A stretch of DNA of 49,874 bases from positions 1 through 49,874 of the forward strand of contig JAAUSZ010000006.1 of assembly GCA_012031875.1 (NCBI GenBank). The letters are read 5' to 3'. The notes below the pieces were generated by a model. That model was given only the letters and a program-made list of their open reading frames with translations, ran no database searches and was not told the DNA's origin. Positions 35,006 through 45,149 of this stretch are shown here, piece after piece. How positions within the stretch are numbered: position 1 is the first letter of the stretch; the number at the start of each line of letters is the position of its first letter. The position numbers and the translations under genes are program-made. Origin of the DNA: Desulfobacula sp. (GTDB lineage Bacteria; Desulfobacterota; Desulfobacteria; Desulfobacterales; Desulfobacteraceae).

Positions 35006-37609
35006 TTAGACCACTATATTTACAAGGGTTTGTTTTTTTGCAATGACAATCACTTTTTTGGGTTTTTTATCCCCGATATGTTTTTTTATCTTTTCATCGG
35101 ACAGTGCCGCGTCCCTGATTGTTGACTCGTCGCTGTCTGCCTTGAGGCTGAATGTTGACCTGAGTTTCCCGTTGACCTGAACCACAACCGTTATCTCGTC
35201 GGATTCAAGAGAGTCTTCCCTGAAATCCGGCCAGGGTTGAAGCAGGATGGAGCCTTTATTGCCGAGTTTTTCGAATATTTCCTCACAAAAATGGGGAATA
35301 ATCGGTGACAAAAGCAAAAGAATATTTTCAAGGCTGAACGCAAGCACCCTTTTGAGTTCTGTATCCGCGGTTTCAAGATCAACGGCGTAGATATCGTTCA
35401 CCAGCTCCATGACGGCGGAAATGGCCGTGTTAAAATGAAAGCTTTTATCAATGTCCCGGGTCACTTTTTGAATGGTCTGATTGGCCTTGATATAAAGCGT
35501 CTTTGCAGGATTTGACGTAAGATCCGAAGCCGGGCCTGAAAAGGGTTCAAGCCCGTTTATTTTTTCCATCGAGTCCATGGCCAGCCGCCATACCCTGTTG
35601 ACAAACCGGTTGCTTCCCTCAACCCCGTCTTCGCTCCATTCCAGATCCCTTTCCGGCGGAGCGGCAAATAATGAAAACAACCGGGTGACATCGGCGCCGT
35701 ATTTTTCAAGCAATTCATTGGGATCCACCACATTTTTCTTGGACTTGGACATCTTGATGACCCGCCCGATTTCAACGTCCTTGCTGCATTTTGTGCAGAC
35801 GACCCTGCCGTCTGGATTTTTCACCGCCTCTTCAGGGAAAAGATAGCCGTGGTCCGGGCACATCATGGTTTCTTTGCACACCATGCCCTGGGTCAGAAGC
35901 CGTGTAAAAGGTTCTTTAAAATCAATCATCCCCAGGGAATTCAATACCCGCATAAAATACCGGGAGTAGAGAAGGTGAAGAACCGCATGCTCCACCCCGC
36001 CGATGTATTGATCCACCGGGGCCCAGTATTTAACGGCTTCGGGATCAAACATGCCTTTATCATATCCGGGAGAACAATACCGTAAATAATACCAGGACGA
36101 TTCCACAAAGGTATCCATGGTATCCGTATCTCTTTTGGCATCCTTTCTGCCGCATTGGGGACAGGTGGTGCGGGCAAAATAATCCAGGGCCGGCAAGGGG
36201 GACCCTCCTTTTTCAAGAAGGTTGGCCTCTTCGGGCAGCCGAATGGGAAGGTCTTTTTCAGGAACCGGCACCACCCCGCAGTCGGGACAGTGGATCACCG
36301 GGATGGGAGCCCCCCAGTAGCGCTGCCTGGATATTCCCCAATCCCTTAACCGGTAGGAAATGGTTTTCTTTGCCCGGCCCTCTTTTTCCAGCCAGGTGGT
36401 GATGGCCTCCATGGCGGTTTTATTGTCCATTCCGTTAAACTCACCCGAATTCACCAGCGCCCCATCCCCTGTAAAGGCCTCGGTCATGGCGGCGCCCTCA
36501 AGGGCCTCACCCTGCGGCTGAACCACCACCCGGATGTCAAGCCCGTATTTTCGAGCAAAATCAAAATCCCGCTGGTCTCCCGCGGGAACCGACATGATGG
36601 CCCCGGTGCCATAGCCCATCAGTACAAAATTGGCCGTATATACAGGGATTTTTTCTCCGGTGGCCGGGTTGATACAGAAGGCACCGGTAAAGACACCCTC
36701 TTTTTCATATTTTTCAAGACCTTCTGCCGACCTTTCCTGCCTGGATATTTTCTGGATGAAAGCGGCCACCTCCCCTTCCCTGCCGGTCCCCTGAGAAAGG
36801 GTTTCAACCAGGGGATGCTCGGGGGCAAGGCACATGAAGGTTGCCCCGAAAACCGTATCCGACCGTGTGGTAAAGACTTCAATCTCCAGGTCGTGCCCGT
36901 CCACCTTGAATCTGATTTCGGAACCAATGCTTTTCCCGATCCAGTTTTTCTGCATGACCGTTACTTTTTCAGGCCATCCCGGCAATTGATCACAGTGAAT
37001 CAGAAGGTCTTCCGCATAATCCGTAATCCTGAAAAACCATTGCCAGAGTTTTTTCTGCTGGACCGGCTGGGAACATCTCCAGCATTTGTCATTTTCAACC
37101 TGCTCATTGGCCAGAACGGTCTGGCATTTTTCACACCAGTTGACATAGGATTCCTTTCGATAGGCCATCCCTTTTTCCAGCATCTTTAAAAAAAGCAACT
37201 GCTCCCAGCGATAATACTCGGGCGTACAGGTGGCGATTTCCCGGTCCCAGTCATAGGAGAATCCCATTTTCTTAAGTTGGGCCCTCATGGTGCGGATATT
37301 GTTATAAGTCCAGGCGGCAGGATGGGTATTGTTATCAATGGCTGCATTTTCAGCCGGCATGCCAAAGGCATCCCATCCCATGGGATGAAGAACATTAAAC
37401 CCCTTCATCCGTTTATACCGGACCACGACATCTCCGATGGTATAATTTCTCACATGGCCGATATGGATTTTGCCTGAAGGATAAGGGAACATCTCCAGAA
37501 GATAGTATTTTTCTTTGGACGGGTCCTCGGTGACCTTGAACAATTGGTTTTCATTCCAGTATGCCTGCCATTTAGGTTCCACTGTTTCAGGATGGTACCG
37601 TTCCTCCAT
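35006..37609 (-). CDS. leuS: Leucyl-tRNA synthetase
   Basis: An 867-residue class I synthetase. HIGH is at residues 49-52 in GKIHIGHVRN, the editing (CP1) domain follows, and the KMSKSKKNVV catalytic loop is near residue 625. Cys pairs occur in CEKCQTVL...CWRC and in CPDCGV...CPQCG, the latter in the editing/insert region. ATG 37609 was chosen over GTG 37618 because AAGGAG lies 8-9 bases before it. lptE follows directly. Confidence 0.96.
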   Translation of the reverse strand: MEERYHPETVEPKWQAYWNENQLFKVTEDPSKEKYYLLEMFPYPSGKIHIGHVRNYTIGDVVVRYKRMKGFNVLHPMGWDAFGMPAENAAIDNNTHPAAWTYNNIRTMRAQLKKMGFSYDWDREIATCTPEYYRWEQLLFLKMLEKGMAYRKESYVNWCEKCQTVLANEQVENDKCWRCSQPVQQKKLWQWFFRITDYAEDLLIHCDQLPGWPEKVTVMQKNWIGKSIGSEIRFKVDGHDLEIEVFTTRSDTVFGATFMCLAPEHPLVETLSQGTGREGEVAAFIQKISRQERSAEGLEKYEKEGVFTGAFCINPATGEKIPVYTANFVLMGYGTGAIMSVPAGDQRDFDFARKYGLDIRVVVQPQGEALEGAAMTEAFTGDGALVNSGEFNGMDNKTAMEAITTWLEKEGRAKKTISYRLRDWGISRQRYWGAPIPVIHCPDCGVVPVPEKDLPIRLPEEANLLEKGGSPLPALDYFARTTCPQCGRKDAKRDTDTMDTFVESSWYYLRYCSPGYDKGMFDPEAVKYWAPVDQYIGGVEHAVLHLLYSRYFMRVLNSLGMIDFKEPFTRLLTQGMVCKETMMCPDHGYLFPEEAVKNPDGRVVCTKCSKDVEIGRVIKMSKSKKNVVDPNELLEKYGADVTRLFSLFAAPPERDLEWSEDGVEGSNRFVNRVWRLAMDSMEKINGLEPFSGPASDLTSNPAKTLYIKANQTIQKVTRDIDKSFHFNTAISAVMELVNDIYAVDLETADTELKRVLAFSLENILLLLSPIIPHFCEEIFEKLGNKGSILLQPWPDFREDSLESDEITVVVQVNGKLRSTFSLKADSDESTIRDAALSDEKIKKHIGDKKPKKVIVIAKKQTLVNIVV

Positions 37610-37649
37610 TGTATTCACTCCTTGTTCGCTCTTCTTAAAATAATGAACC

Positions 37650-37678
37650 GTAATACCGATATTTTAGGCCTTCATCAA
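37650..37678 (-). promoter_or_regulatory. leuS promoter candidate
   Basis: On the - strand: -35 TTGATG (37678-37673), 17-base spacer, -10 TATTAC (37655-37650), about 40 bases before the leuS ATG. Confidence 0.4.
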
Positions 37679-37820
37679 TGCCACAACCAGATGTAAATAG
37701 CAAGAAAATCAATAGAATTCCGGCCATTGATTTTTCTTTCCTTGTGTCCTGTTTTTATTTTTGATATTTCAATCTTTAAATTGATGCATGATCCTGTTCT
37801 GAACACTTTGAGGAAATTTT

Positions 37821-39469
37821 ATGCAGAATATTGGAAAATTTTCTGAAAACTCAAGGATTAATATAGTTATTGAGAATATTCTTGATGAACTCTGCCCCTT
37901 CCTTGAGGAGCAGGCCAGGGAAATATCCGAACTGACGGCCATCGGCAAAGCGCTGGGCACGGGAAAGGATATCCGGGCCCTCCTGAAAATGATCCTTTCC
38001 ATTGCAAGACGATTCTCAAAGGCCGACGGCGGAACCCTGTATCTGGTTGACCAGAAAGAAAAGAAACTGAATTTCCATGTCTTTCATAACGAGTCCCTGA
38101 AGATTGATGAGGAGGCGGGATGCCTTGATCTTCCAAGTGTCCCTCTGTATCGGGAAGATGATACGCCGAATCTTTCCAATGTGTCTTCCTATGTATTCCA
38201 TACCGGCGAGATCGTTAATATTGAGGATGTTTACAAAACAAATCAATTTCAGTTCAACGGAACCCAAAAATTTGACGAAGCGCTTCACTACAGGAGCAAG
38301 TCCATGGTTGTCATTCCCATGAGAAACCATGAGGATGATATCATCGGGGTCCTCCAGTTGATCAATTCCAGGACCCGTCTTCCCGAAAAATCATCCCTTT
38401 CAGCAAAGACGCCCAGGAGAAAGCCGCGGCCCTGGCCGGCCAGGCCTCGGTTATCTTAACCCAGCAAAGGCTCATTGTTGAGATGAAGGCATTGTTTGAG
38501 GCCTTTATCAAAGCCATTGCCGTATCCATAGATGAAAAATCAAAACATACCGGAGGCCACATCCAGCGGGTGACGGAACTCTGCATGATGATCGCGGGAA
38601 AAATAAATGAAGACACCACCGTTTTCAGGGATATCCATCTTTCCGAGGACCAGATGGACGAGCTGAGAATAGCCGCCCTAATGCATGATACCGGAAAAAT
38701 CACGACACCGGATCATATTATCGGCAAATCCTCCAGGCTTGAGACGGTTTTTGACAGGATAGAACTTATCAGGATGCGGTGGGAGTATTTTAAGGCCAAT
38801 CAAAAACTCATGGCGGCTCAAAAAAAGCTGTCCATCTTGGATCAGACGGGAAAGCAGGAAGAGATGGCGCGGATCGATGCCTTATGCGCCCGGGAAATTG
38901 AAATCCTGGAAAATGAAATGGCAGCCCTCTCCCATATTAATTCAAGCAGGGAGGCGCTTGATCAGGAATCTATCGATGTGCTTGAGGCAATCAATGAAAA
39001 ATCCTGCAAGACATCAAAACTGCCCTATCTCACGGAAGATGAATTTGAAAATCTGTGCATCATAAAAGGAACGCTAACCTCTAAGGAACGAGAGATCATC
39101 AATGGCCACGCCCGTTTAACCGAAAAAATACTCAATAAGCTTCCATGGCCCAAAAAGCTGTCAAACATTCCTTCCATTGCCGGGGCTCACCATGAAAAGC
39201 TTGACGGTTCTGGATATCCCTTGCATCTGGACCGGGAAAATATTAATACCCAGGCAAGGGTCCTGGCCATTGCCGATATTTTTGAAGCCCTGTGCGCCGT
39301 GGACAGGCCTTATAAAAAGCCCATGACCTTGAGCGAGACGATTAAGGTGCTGAGGCAGATGAGCGAGAACCAGCTCATCGATAAAGATATTGTCAAGCTG
39401 TTCATTGAATCCGGGGTACATATGGACTATGCCGGAAGGCATCTGTTCCCGGACCAAATCGATCTTTAA
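37821..39469 (+). CDS. GAF and HD-GYP domain protein, c-di-GMP phosphodiesterase candidate (frameshift in sequence)
   Basis: A 549-residue protein after correction. Residues 40-195 form a GAF domain (GGTLYLVDQ...SMVVIPMRN...GVLQLIN). After a helical linker, the HD-GYP domain begins at about 225: KHTGGHIQRVTEL, the metal-binding HD in LMHDTGKI, and the HHEKLDGSGYP signature near residue 455, with a family helix insert in between. Active HD-GYP proteins hydrolyse c-di-GMP. The GAF domain probably senses a small ligand. The frame breaks at A run 38386-38390; one added A restores EKIIPFSKDAQEK. The next gene, 82 bases on, encodes a PilZ-containing protein. Confidence 0.88.
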
Positions 39470-39551
39470 CACGGGGATTTGCTTCAATGATCCTTGTCAG
39501 GATGATAAACAATATGGTGCTGCCGGTATTGACTAAAAAAGGAGACCTTAC

Positions 39552-41306
39552 ATGGCGACTTTCCGCGATCTTCGAAAAACCGTAAGAGAGAGGCTGGATG
39601 ACCCGAGGCTGGCTGTCGTGTTTTTTGAAACTGAAAATTCAAGCATCTATCATTTTGCAAATGTTCTTAACCTGGGGGTTCAAGGGGTTCTGATCGAATC
39701 CGATAAAAGCTTTGAAACCGGCATCAAACCCAAGCTCATGATGAAGAACCCGGAGTTGAATCAATGGGATACCTTCTTTTGCAGGGTGGCCTGGGCACAA
39801 ATCACGGAAACTGAAAAACAATATAAAACAGGCCTTGAATTTCTTTTTCCCGTCGACAATGGAGCTGAACCGGAAACAGGGATAAACGGAGAAATCACAC
39901 CCCAGGACATTGATTTTCTTTTGAACACAAGATGGCTCAGGACCATACCCAAAGAGGGGCTCTGTTCCCTGCTGAACTGCATGTCCCGCAGAGCCTTTGA
40001 CCGGGACACCCCTTTCATTTCCGCGGGGGATCCTCAGAATTGCCTTTATATCATCCAGAAGGGAAGTTGCCGAATTGCCTTAAAAAATGAGGCCGGGATT
40101 TTTGAACCGGCAGGCCGGAAAAGAGAAGGCGACGTCATCGGGGATATGGGCTTTCTCTCCGCGGAATCCCTGATATCCGATGCTGTTTCAGAATCTGAAA
40201 TGGTGGTCTGGGAACTGCCGGCATCCAAGTTTGATGAAGCCTGCCGATTGCAGCAAGGGTTAATTGATTTTTTAACCGGGTTATTAACAAACCGGCTTGA
40301 TGATCTATCAGACCCGGGGGCAAAAGCCATCGGCCGCTACCATATTGCCCAACCACTCGGAGAGGGAAGGAACGGCTTTGTATATAAAGGGTCCCATAGG
40401 TTATTAAATATTCCTGTTGCCGTAAAAATGATGAAACATCATCAGGCGCAGCCAAAAGAAAATCTTACCGGCTTCAAAAAGAAAATCCGTCGTGTTGCCG
40501 ACCTGAACCACCCCCATATTGCCCAAATTTATGATATTGAGGAACGGTATCGCACTTTTTTCATTATCATGGAGTATATTGATGGTGATCCCTTAGACTT
40601 ATTTTTTGAAAGAAAAATCCTTTTCCCCCTGGACGACGCCCTGTTTCTTATGGCCCAGATCTGCTCCGCTCTTGCCCATGCCCATGATCAAAAATTAACC
40701 CATCAGCACCTGACCCCTTCAAATATTTTTATCACAGAGGGGCGTCATGTGCTGGTATCGGATTTCAGCCTTCCCGCCCCCATCCCGGAGGAAGGGCGCA
40801 TGGAAGATCGAAATATTTATTATATGGCGCCCGAACAGATCAAAGGCGGAAAAACCGACCCCAGATCAGACATTTACAGTCTTGGAATCCTGATCTATGA
40901 AATGTTGACCGGCCGGACCCCTTTTTCCCGCGGAGAAGATCAAGGCCCTTTAGCCCTGATGACCTCAAACGGAAGGCTGAATATGCCTTCTGCCCAGGCG
41001 CCGGAGATTCCGGAGCCCCTAAAGAAATTTATTCTCAAAGCCTGCGCCGAATTACCGGAAAAAAGATACCAATCGGTCCATGAAATCATTGAAGAGCTGT
41101 CCAATGAAAGCACCCTATTTAAAAACGCCCTGACCTGGAAAAAAAATAGGGAACAGGAAGTGTCCGCCCTGCTTATCTCCCATGGAAAAAACCAGCGCCA
41201 ACTCCTGTTTAAATTCCTTGATGAATTCAGCCAAAAGGCTTTAGACCTGGGTCTGGGGGTCAATATCACAGGCAAGATCCGGACCCATGAAAATCATACC
41301 CCTTAA
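39552..41306 (+). CDS. PilZ - cyclic-nucleotide-binding - pseudokinase protein
   Basis: A 584-residue protein with three parts. Residues 1-100 resemble a PilZ domain (NLGVQGVLIES..., GxxFxxP-type end KTGLEFLFP). Residues 125-250 resemble a cyclic-nucleotide-binding domain (DTPFISAGDPQNCLYIIQKGSCRI, GDVIGDMGFL). Residues 262-535 are a Ser/Thr protein kinase fold: GEGRNGFVYKG loop, Lys292 in VAVK, and the APEQIKGG...DIYSLGILIYEML end. But the catalytic HRDLKPSN is HQHLTPSN (residues 384-391: the catalytic Asp is His386) and DFG is DFS (404-406), so phosphotransfer is unlikely; the alphaC Glu also appears lost. It is probably a signalling scaffold, next to the HD-GYP gene. Confidence 0.82.
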   Translation: MATFRDLRKTVRERLDDPRLAVVFFETENSSIYHFANVLNLGVQGVLIESDKSFETGIKPKLMMKNPELNQWDTFFCRVAWAQITETEKQYKTGLEFLFPVDNGAEPETGINGEITPQDIDFLLNTRWLRTIPKEGLCSLLNCMSRRAFDRDTPFISAGDPQNCLYIIQKGSCRIALKNEAGIFEPAGRKREGDVIGDMGFLSAESLISDAVSESEMVVWELPASKFDEACRLQQGLIDFLTGLLTNRLDDLSDPGAKAIGRYHIAQPLGEGRNGFVYKGSHRLLNIPVAVKMMKHHQAQPKENLTGFKKKIRRVADLNHPHIAQIYDIEERYRTFFIIMEYIDGDPLDLFFERKILFPLDDALFLMAQICSALAHAHDQKLTHQHLTPSNIFITEGRHVLVSDFSLPAPIPEEGRMEDRNIYYMAPEQIKGGKTDPRSDIYSLGILIYEMLTGRTPFSRGEDQGPLALMTSNGRLNMPSAQAPEIPEPLKKFILKACAELPEKRYQSVHEIIEELSNESTLFKNALTWKKNREQEVSALLISHGKNQRQLLFKFLDEFSQKALDLGLGVNITGKIRTHENHTP

Positions 41307-41396
41307 TCCCATCCAAAAGGTGAATGTATTCACCCGAACAATATTCATATTGACCCCAATGGGCACAAATGATATATGAAATATTTTATGCAATGC

Positions 41397-41425
41397 TTGA
41401 CCGGCAGGTATTGCATTATTATTAA
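41397..41425 (+). promoter_or_regulatory. rpsF operon promoter
   Basis: -35 TTGACC (41397-41402), 17-base spacer, -10 TATTAA (41420-41425). Expected start near 41432, giving a leader of about 42 bases with a G-rich stretch (GGGCTTATGGCCGGGGC) that could be an S6:S18-type autoregulatory hairpin; I could not confirm that motif. Confidence 0.5.
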
Positions 41426-41473
41426 TCCTTGCTCGGGCTTATGGCCGGGGCTTTATATCCGTAAGGAGAAAAA

Positions 41474-41917
41474 ATGAGGAAATACGAAACTGTTTTTATT
41501 TCCGACCCTGATCTTCAGGATCAAACACGGACGGACCTGTTTGATAAAGTCAGAAATATCATTGCCAAGGAAAATGGTTATCTAATCGATTTCGATGACT
41601 GGGGAAGCAAAAAACTATCCTATGAAATCAAGAAAAAACTCCGGGGTCATTATGTCTGTGTGACATACGGCGGCTCAGGTGAACTGGTTAAAGAACTTGA
41701 GAGAAATCTCCGCTTGAGCGATGATGTCATGAAATTCATGACCATCCTTCTTGTAGAGGACGTAACGTTGGAACAGCTTGAAAAGGAAGCTGAAGAGGCA
41801 AAAAACAAACCCAAAAAATCAGATGAAGCAGATGAAGCCTCTGATAAAGAAAGTGCGGTTGATGATGCCTCAGAGGAAGATGATGACGATACGGAAACTG
41901 ACGAAGAACCAGAATAG
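41474..41917 (+). CDS. rpsF: 30S ribosomal protein S6
   Basis: A 147-residue S6: KYETVFISDPDL at the start, the KKLSYEIKKKLRGHYV strand and the LRLSDDVMKFMTILLV helix. Residues 105-147 are an acidic Glu/Asp/Lys/Ala tail, longer than in E. coli S6 but common in related bacteria. S6 pairs with S18 in the 30S platform. AAGGAG lies 7 bases before the ATG. First gene of the rpsF-rpsR-DUF2232-rplI-dnaB-hflX cluster. Confidence 0.95.
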   Translation: MRKYETVFISDPDLQDQTRTDLFDKVRNIIAKENGYLIDFDDWGSKKLSYEIKKKLRGHYVCVTYGGSGELVKELERNLRLSDDVMKFMTILLVEDVTLEQLEKEAEEAKNKPKKSDEADEASDKESAVDDASEEDDDDTETDEEPE

Positions 41918-41939
41918 TTAAAATCGGGAGAAAATAACC

Positions 41940-42212
41940 ATGTATAATAACAGCAGTAAAAAACCCCAAAAAGGCGCCGGTAAAAACAAATTTTATCAAC
42001 GCCGTAAAATATGCAGATTCTGTGTGGATAAGGACCTTGATATTGATTACAAAAACCCCAAGGCGCTTAGGCTGTTCATTACGGAACGGGGCAAGATTAT
42101 TCCCAGGAGGATCACGGGAACCTGTGCCAAACACCAACGGGAACTGACGGTGGCCATCAAACAATCCCGCATGATCGCCTTGCTTCCCTTTGTCGGCAAG
42201 CCCATGTATTGA
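41940..42212 (+). CDS. rpsR: 30S ribosomal protein S18
   Basis: A 90-residue S18 with CRFC (residues 26-29) and a later CAKHQ, i.e. the zinc-binding type, and the [19 protein letters not shown] core. It binds S6 on the 30S subunit. It sits 22 bases after rpsF. Confidence 0.95.
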   Translation: MYNNSSKKPQKGAGKNKFYQRRKICRFCVDKDLDIDYKNPKALRLFITERGKIIPRRITGTCAKHQRELTVAIKQSRMIALLPFVGKPMY

Positions 42213-42233
42213 TCAGATCCATCCTGAGGAACA

Positions 42234-43191
42234 ATGCAGATGACAGGCATGCAAATACAATCAACCTTAGTTAAGGATATTTTAACCGGTATCCTTTTAT
42301 ATATGTTGATTATTGCCGGCATGTACATGATACCGCTGACAGGGGTTGCAACCTGGTTATTCCTTCCCCTGCCCGTATTGTTTTACCGGTTGAAAACCGG
42401 CAGAAAAGGCGGAGTCATCATCATGCTGACAAGCCTTGCCATACTCATGCTTGTCACCCGCAACATTGTGATGATTACGCTTTATTTCGGCTCCCTTTTG
42501 ATGACGGGTTTTGTCCTGGGTGAGTGCATTGAAAATCATTTTCCAATTGGGAAAATAATGCTGGCCACCTGTCTTCTCGTGTTCGGCTCCTGTTTTTGGG
42601 CGCCTTGCTTTATTCTGTTTTAAAAGGACAGGAACTTCATCAGCTTATATCCGGTTATATCTCAAACTATTATGCCCTGTCAGGTGAATTTTTTTCTGAA
42701 CTGGAGCGTATTTATCCTGAGATGAATCTTGACCGGCAGATGTTTGAGAAGGAGAATTCGCTTATCCTTCTGGCTGCTCCGGGTGTTTTTATCAATTCAT
42801 ATCTGATGATGATATGGCTGAACATCCTTTTGATGAAGAAGATCTTATTAAAAAGGGAATCATCGTAAAAACCATTGAAAATTTAAACCGCTGGAAGGCT
42901 CCCGACACCCTTGTCATCGGCCTGATTGTCGTGTCTGTTTTAATTTTCTTTGCCTCGGGCCCACTAAGAATTTTTTCTATTAACGTTTTGATCGTATTAT
43001 TGTTTGTTTATTTTTTTCAGGGAATTGCGGTTGTATCATTTCTTTTTCAAAAAAAGAGGGCGCCGTTTGCCGTCAGGTTTTTCTTTTATATGCTGATTGC
43101 AATCCTTCCTCAGTTCCTGCTCCTTGTCATCGGATGCGGGTTGTTTGATACTTGGATTAATTTTAGAAAACTGGATACGGCTACATCATAA
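42234..43191 (+). CDS. DUF2232/YybS-like membrane protein (two frameshifts in sequence)
   Basis: After correction a 319-residue membrane protein with 7-8 helices in the DUF2232 (YybS-like) pattern, the gene commonly found between rpsR and rplI. The end has an amphipathic linker (ENLNRWKAPD) followed by the final helices. The frame breaks at T run 42593-42597 (one T missing) and A run 42850-42854 (one A missing). Its function is not known; the conserved location suggests a role linked to ribosome or replication genes by position only. Start ATG 42234 follows CTGAGGAA. Confidence 0.82.
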
Positions 43192-43246
43192 AATAAAAGT
43201 CATCCCCTTGATATAAAATCCTAGGGTGTACTTTTTGGAGGTTTAA

Positions 43247-43705
43247 ATGAGAGTAATATTAAAAGAAACCATTGACACACTTGGAATCGCCGGGACGGAA
43301 TGCACTGTGGCCGAAGGCTATGGCCGCAACTATCTTCTACCCCAGGGAAAAGCCATTATTGCGACTCCCCAGAACAGAACCGTCATGGCACAGGCAAAAG
43401 CAAAACTGGAACTCCAGATTGCCAAAGAAAGAAAGATTGCCGAAGAACTGGCAGAAAAAATTAAAAATGTTGTCATTACCATTAAGGCCAAAGTTCATGA
43501 AGACACCCTTCTTTACGGCTCTGTGACAACCCATGATATCAAGGAGTCCCTCAACAACAGCCATATTGAACTGGAACGCCGCGCCATTCTTCTGGCTGAA
43601 CCCATCAAAGAAATCGGGGAATACAAAGTCCCCATCCGTCTTTATAAGGATGTTGAGCCTGAAATAACGGTTAAGGTCATTGCTGAAGAAAACCAGGAAA
43701 ACTAG
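43247..43705 (+). CDS. rplI: 50S ribosomal protein L9
   Basis: A 152-residue L9: MRVILKETIDTLGIAGTECTVAEGYGRNYLLPQGKA is the N-terminal domain (rRNA-binding), then the long connecting helix and the C-terminal domain ending in VKVIAEENQEN. TTGGAGG lies 7 bases before the ATG. It belongs to the S6-S18-DUF2232-L9-DnaB cluster. Confidence 0.96.
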   Translation: MRVILKETIDTLGIAGTECTVAEGYGRNYLLPQGKAIIATPQNRTVMAQAKAKLELQIAKERKIAEELAEKIKNVVITIKAKVHEDTLLYGSVTTHDIKESLNNSHIELERRAILLAEPIKEIGEYKVPIRLYKDVEPEITVKVIAEENQEN

Positions 43706-43713
43706 TCTCTAAA

Positions 43714-43753
43714 GCATATCCGGGAAGATGTTCATAAATTTTCCCGGATATGC
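43714..43753. terminator. Hairpin between rplI and dnaB
   Basis: Perfect 13-bp inverted repeat GCATATCCGGGAA / TTCCCGGATATGC (43714-43726, 43741-43753) with a 14-base loop, immediately after the rplI stop. It is followed by TGTTTATG rather than a T run, so it may be a partial terminator or processing site that tunes dnaB relative to rplI. The first possible dnaB ATG (43728) lies in its loop. Confidence 0.55.
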
Positions 43754-43766
43754 TGTTTATGATTCT

Positions 43767-45149
43767 ATGGCGGCCAAAAAAACAAAAATATCCGAAGACC
43801 CGCTTCTCAATAAAACCCCGCCCCAGGACATGGATGCGGAACAATCCATTTTAAGCGCCATCTTCATCAACAACGACAGTCTTCATGATATCATCTCCAT
43901 CTTATCCCCGGAAGATTTTTACAAGGGCTCCCATCAAAAAATCTACCGGGCAGTGATGGATCTCGCCCAAAAGGGAGAACCTTCGGACCTGATCACCATC
44001 GTCAACCGGCTCAAGGAAAAAGGAGAGCTGGAAAGCATCGGCGGCGCCTCCTATCTGGCCGCCATTGCCGATGCAGCCCCGGTTGCGGTCAATGCCGTTC
44101 ATTACGCCAATATTATTAAGGGCAAATCCTCTCTCCGGCAATTGATCAATGCCTCCTCCGGTATTATTGAAAAATGCCTGAAGGACCAGGGTGATTTTGA
44201 AGATATTATCGATTTTGCCGAATCTTCGATCTTCAACATCTCTGCAAAAAAAACCGAGGGCGGTTTTAAACCCCTGGGAGAACTGATCAACCTGAATATT
44301 GATAAACTTGAAGACCAGCAGGGAAAAGCCGGCGGCCTCTCAGGACTGTCCACCGGATATACAAGACTCAATAAAATCACATCCGGGTTGCAGAAATCCG
44401 ATCTGATCATTCTGGCGGCAAGGCCCAGCATGGGAAAAACCGCTTTTGCCCTGAATATTGCCAGAAATGTGGCGCTTTTTGAACACAAACCCGTGGCTGT
44501 TTTTTCCCTTGAAATGTCCAATGAACAGCTTTCCATGAGGCTTTTGACCTCTGAAGCAAGGATTGATTCCAACCGGCTCAGGACCGGTTTTATCAGCCAG
44601 GAAGACTGGCAGAATGCCACCGATGCGGCCGGGATCTTAAATGACCTGCCGATCTTTATTGACGACACGCCCAATATCACGGCCATGGAGATACGGGCCA
44701 AGTCGAGAAAGCTGTTTCAGAAACACGATGAACTGGGCCTTATCGTCATTGATTATCTCCAGCTCATGAAGCCGCCGTTCCGGACGGATCGGAGAGACCT
44801 TGAAATTGCGGAAATTTCCAGGTCTTTAAAAGCCCTGGCCAAGGAACTGAATGTGCCCATCATGGCCCTGTCCCAGTTAAACCGAATGCTGGAACAGCGC
44901 TCGGACAAACGTCCCATGCTCTCGGATCTGCGCGAGTCGGGAGCCCTGGAGCAGGATGCCGATATTGTCGCCTTTATCTACCGGGATGAGGTCTATAACA
45001 AGGAGCCGGATAATCCCAAAAAAGGCATGGCTGAAATTATTGTGGCCAAAAACAGGAACGGGGCCACCGGCATGGCCCTGATGCATTTTTTGGGTCAATA
45101 CACCCGCTTTGAAGAACTTTCTCCAGACTCTTTTCAGGAATTTGAATGA
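43767..45149 (+). CDS. dnaB: Replicative DNA helicase DnaB
   Basis: A 460-residue replicative hexameric helicase. The N-terminal domain begins PPQDMDAEQSILSAIFINND; the RecA-like domain has Walker A ARPSMGKTAFALN, the SLEMSNEQL motif, Walker B GLIVIDYLQLM, then SQLNRMLEQRSDKRPMLSDLRESGALEQDAD and KNRNGATG. ATG 43767 was preferred to ATG 43728 because the latter sits in the loop of a hairpin; neither has a strong ribosome-binding site, so the start is uncertain. hflX starts inside its stop codon (ATGA). Confidence 0.94.
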   Translation: MAAKKTKISEDPLLNKTPPQDMDAEQSILSAIFINNDSLHDIISILSPEDFYKGSHQKIYRAVMDLAQKGEPSDLITIVNRLKEKGELESIGGASYLAAIADAAPVAVNAVHYANIIKGKSSLRQLINASSGIIEKCLKDQGDFEDIIDFAESSIFNISAKKTEGGFKPLGELINLNIDKLEDQQGKAGGLSGLSTGYTRLNKITSGLQKSDLIILAARPSMGKTAFALNIARNVALFEHKPVAVFSLEMSNEQLSMRLLTSEARIDSNRLRTGFISQEDWQNATDAAGILNDLPIFIDDTPNITAMEIRAKSRKLFQKHDELGLIVIDYLQLMKPPFRTDRRDLEIAEISRSLKALAKELNVPIMALSQLNRMLEQRSDKRPMLSDLRESGALEQDADIVAFIYRDEVYNKEPDNPKKGMAEIIVAKNRNGATGMALMHFLGQYTRFEELSPDSFQEFE

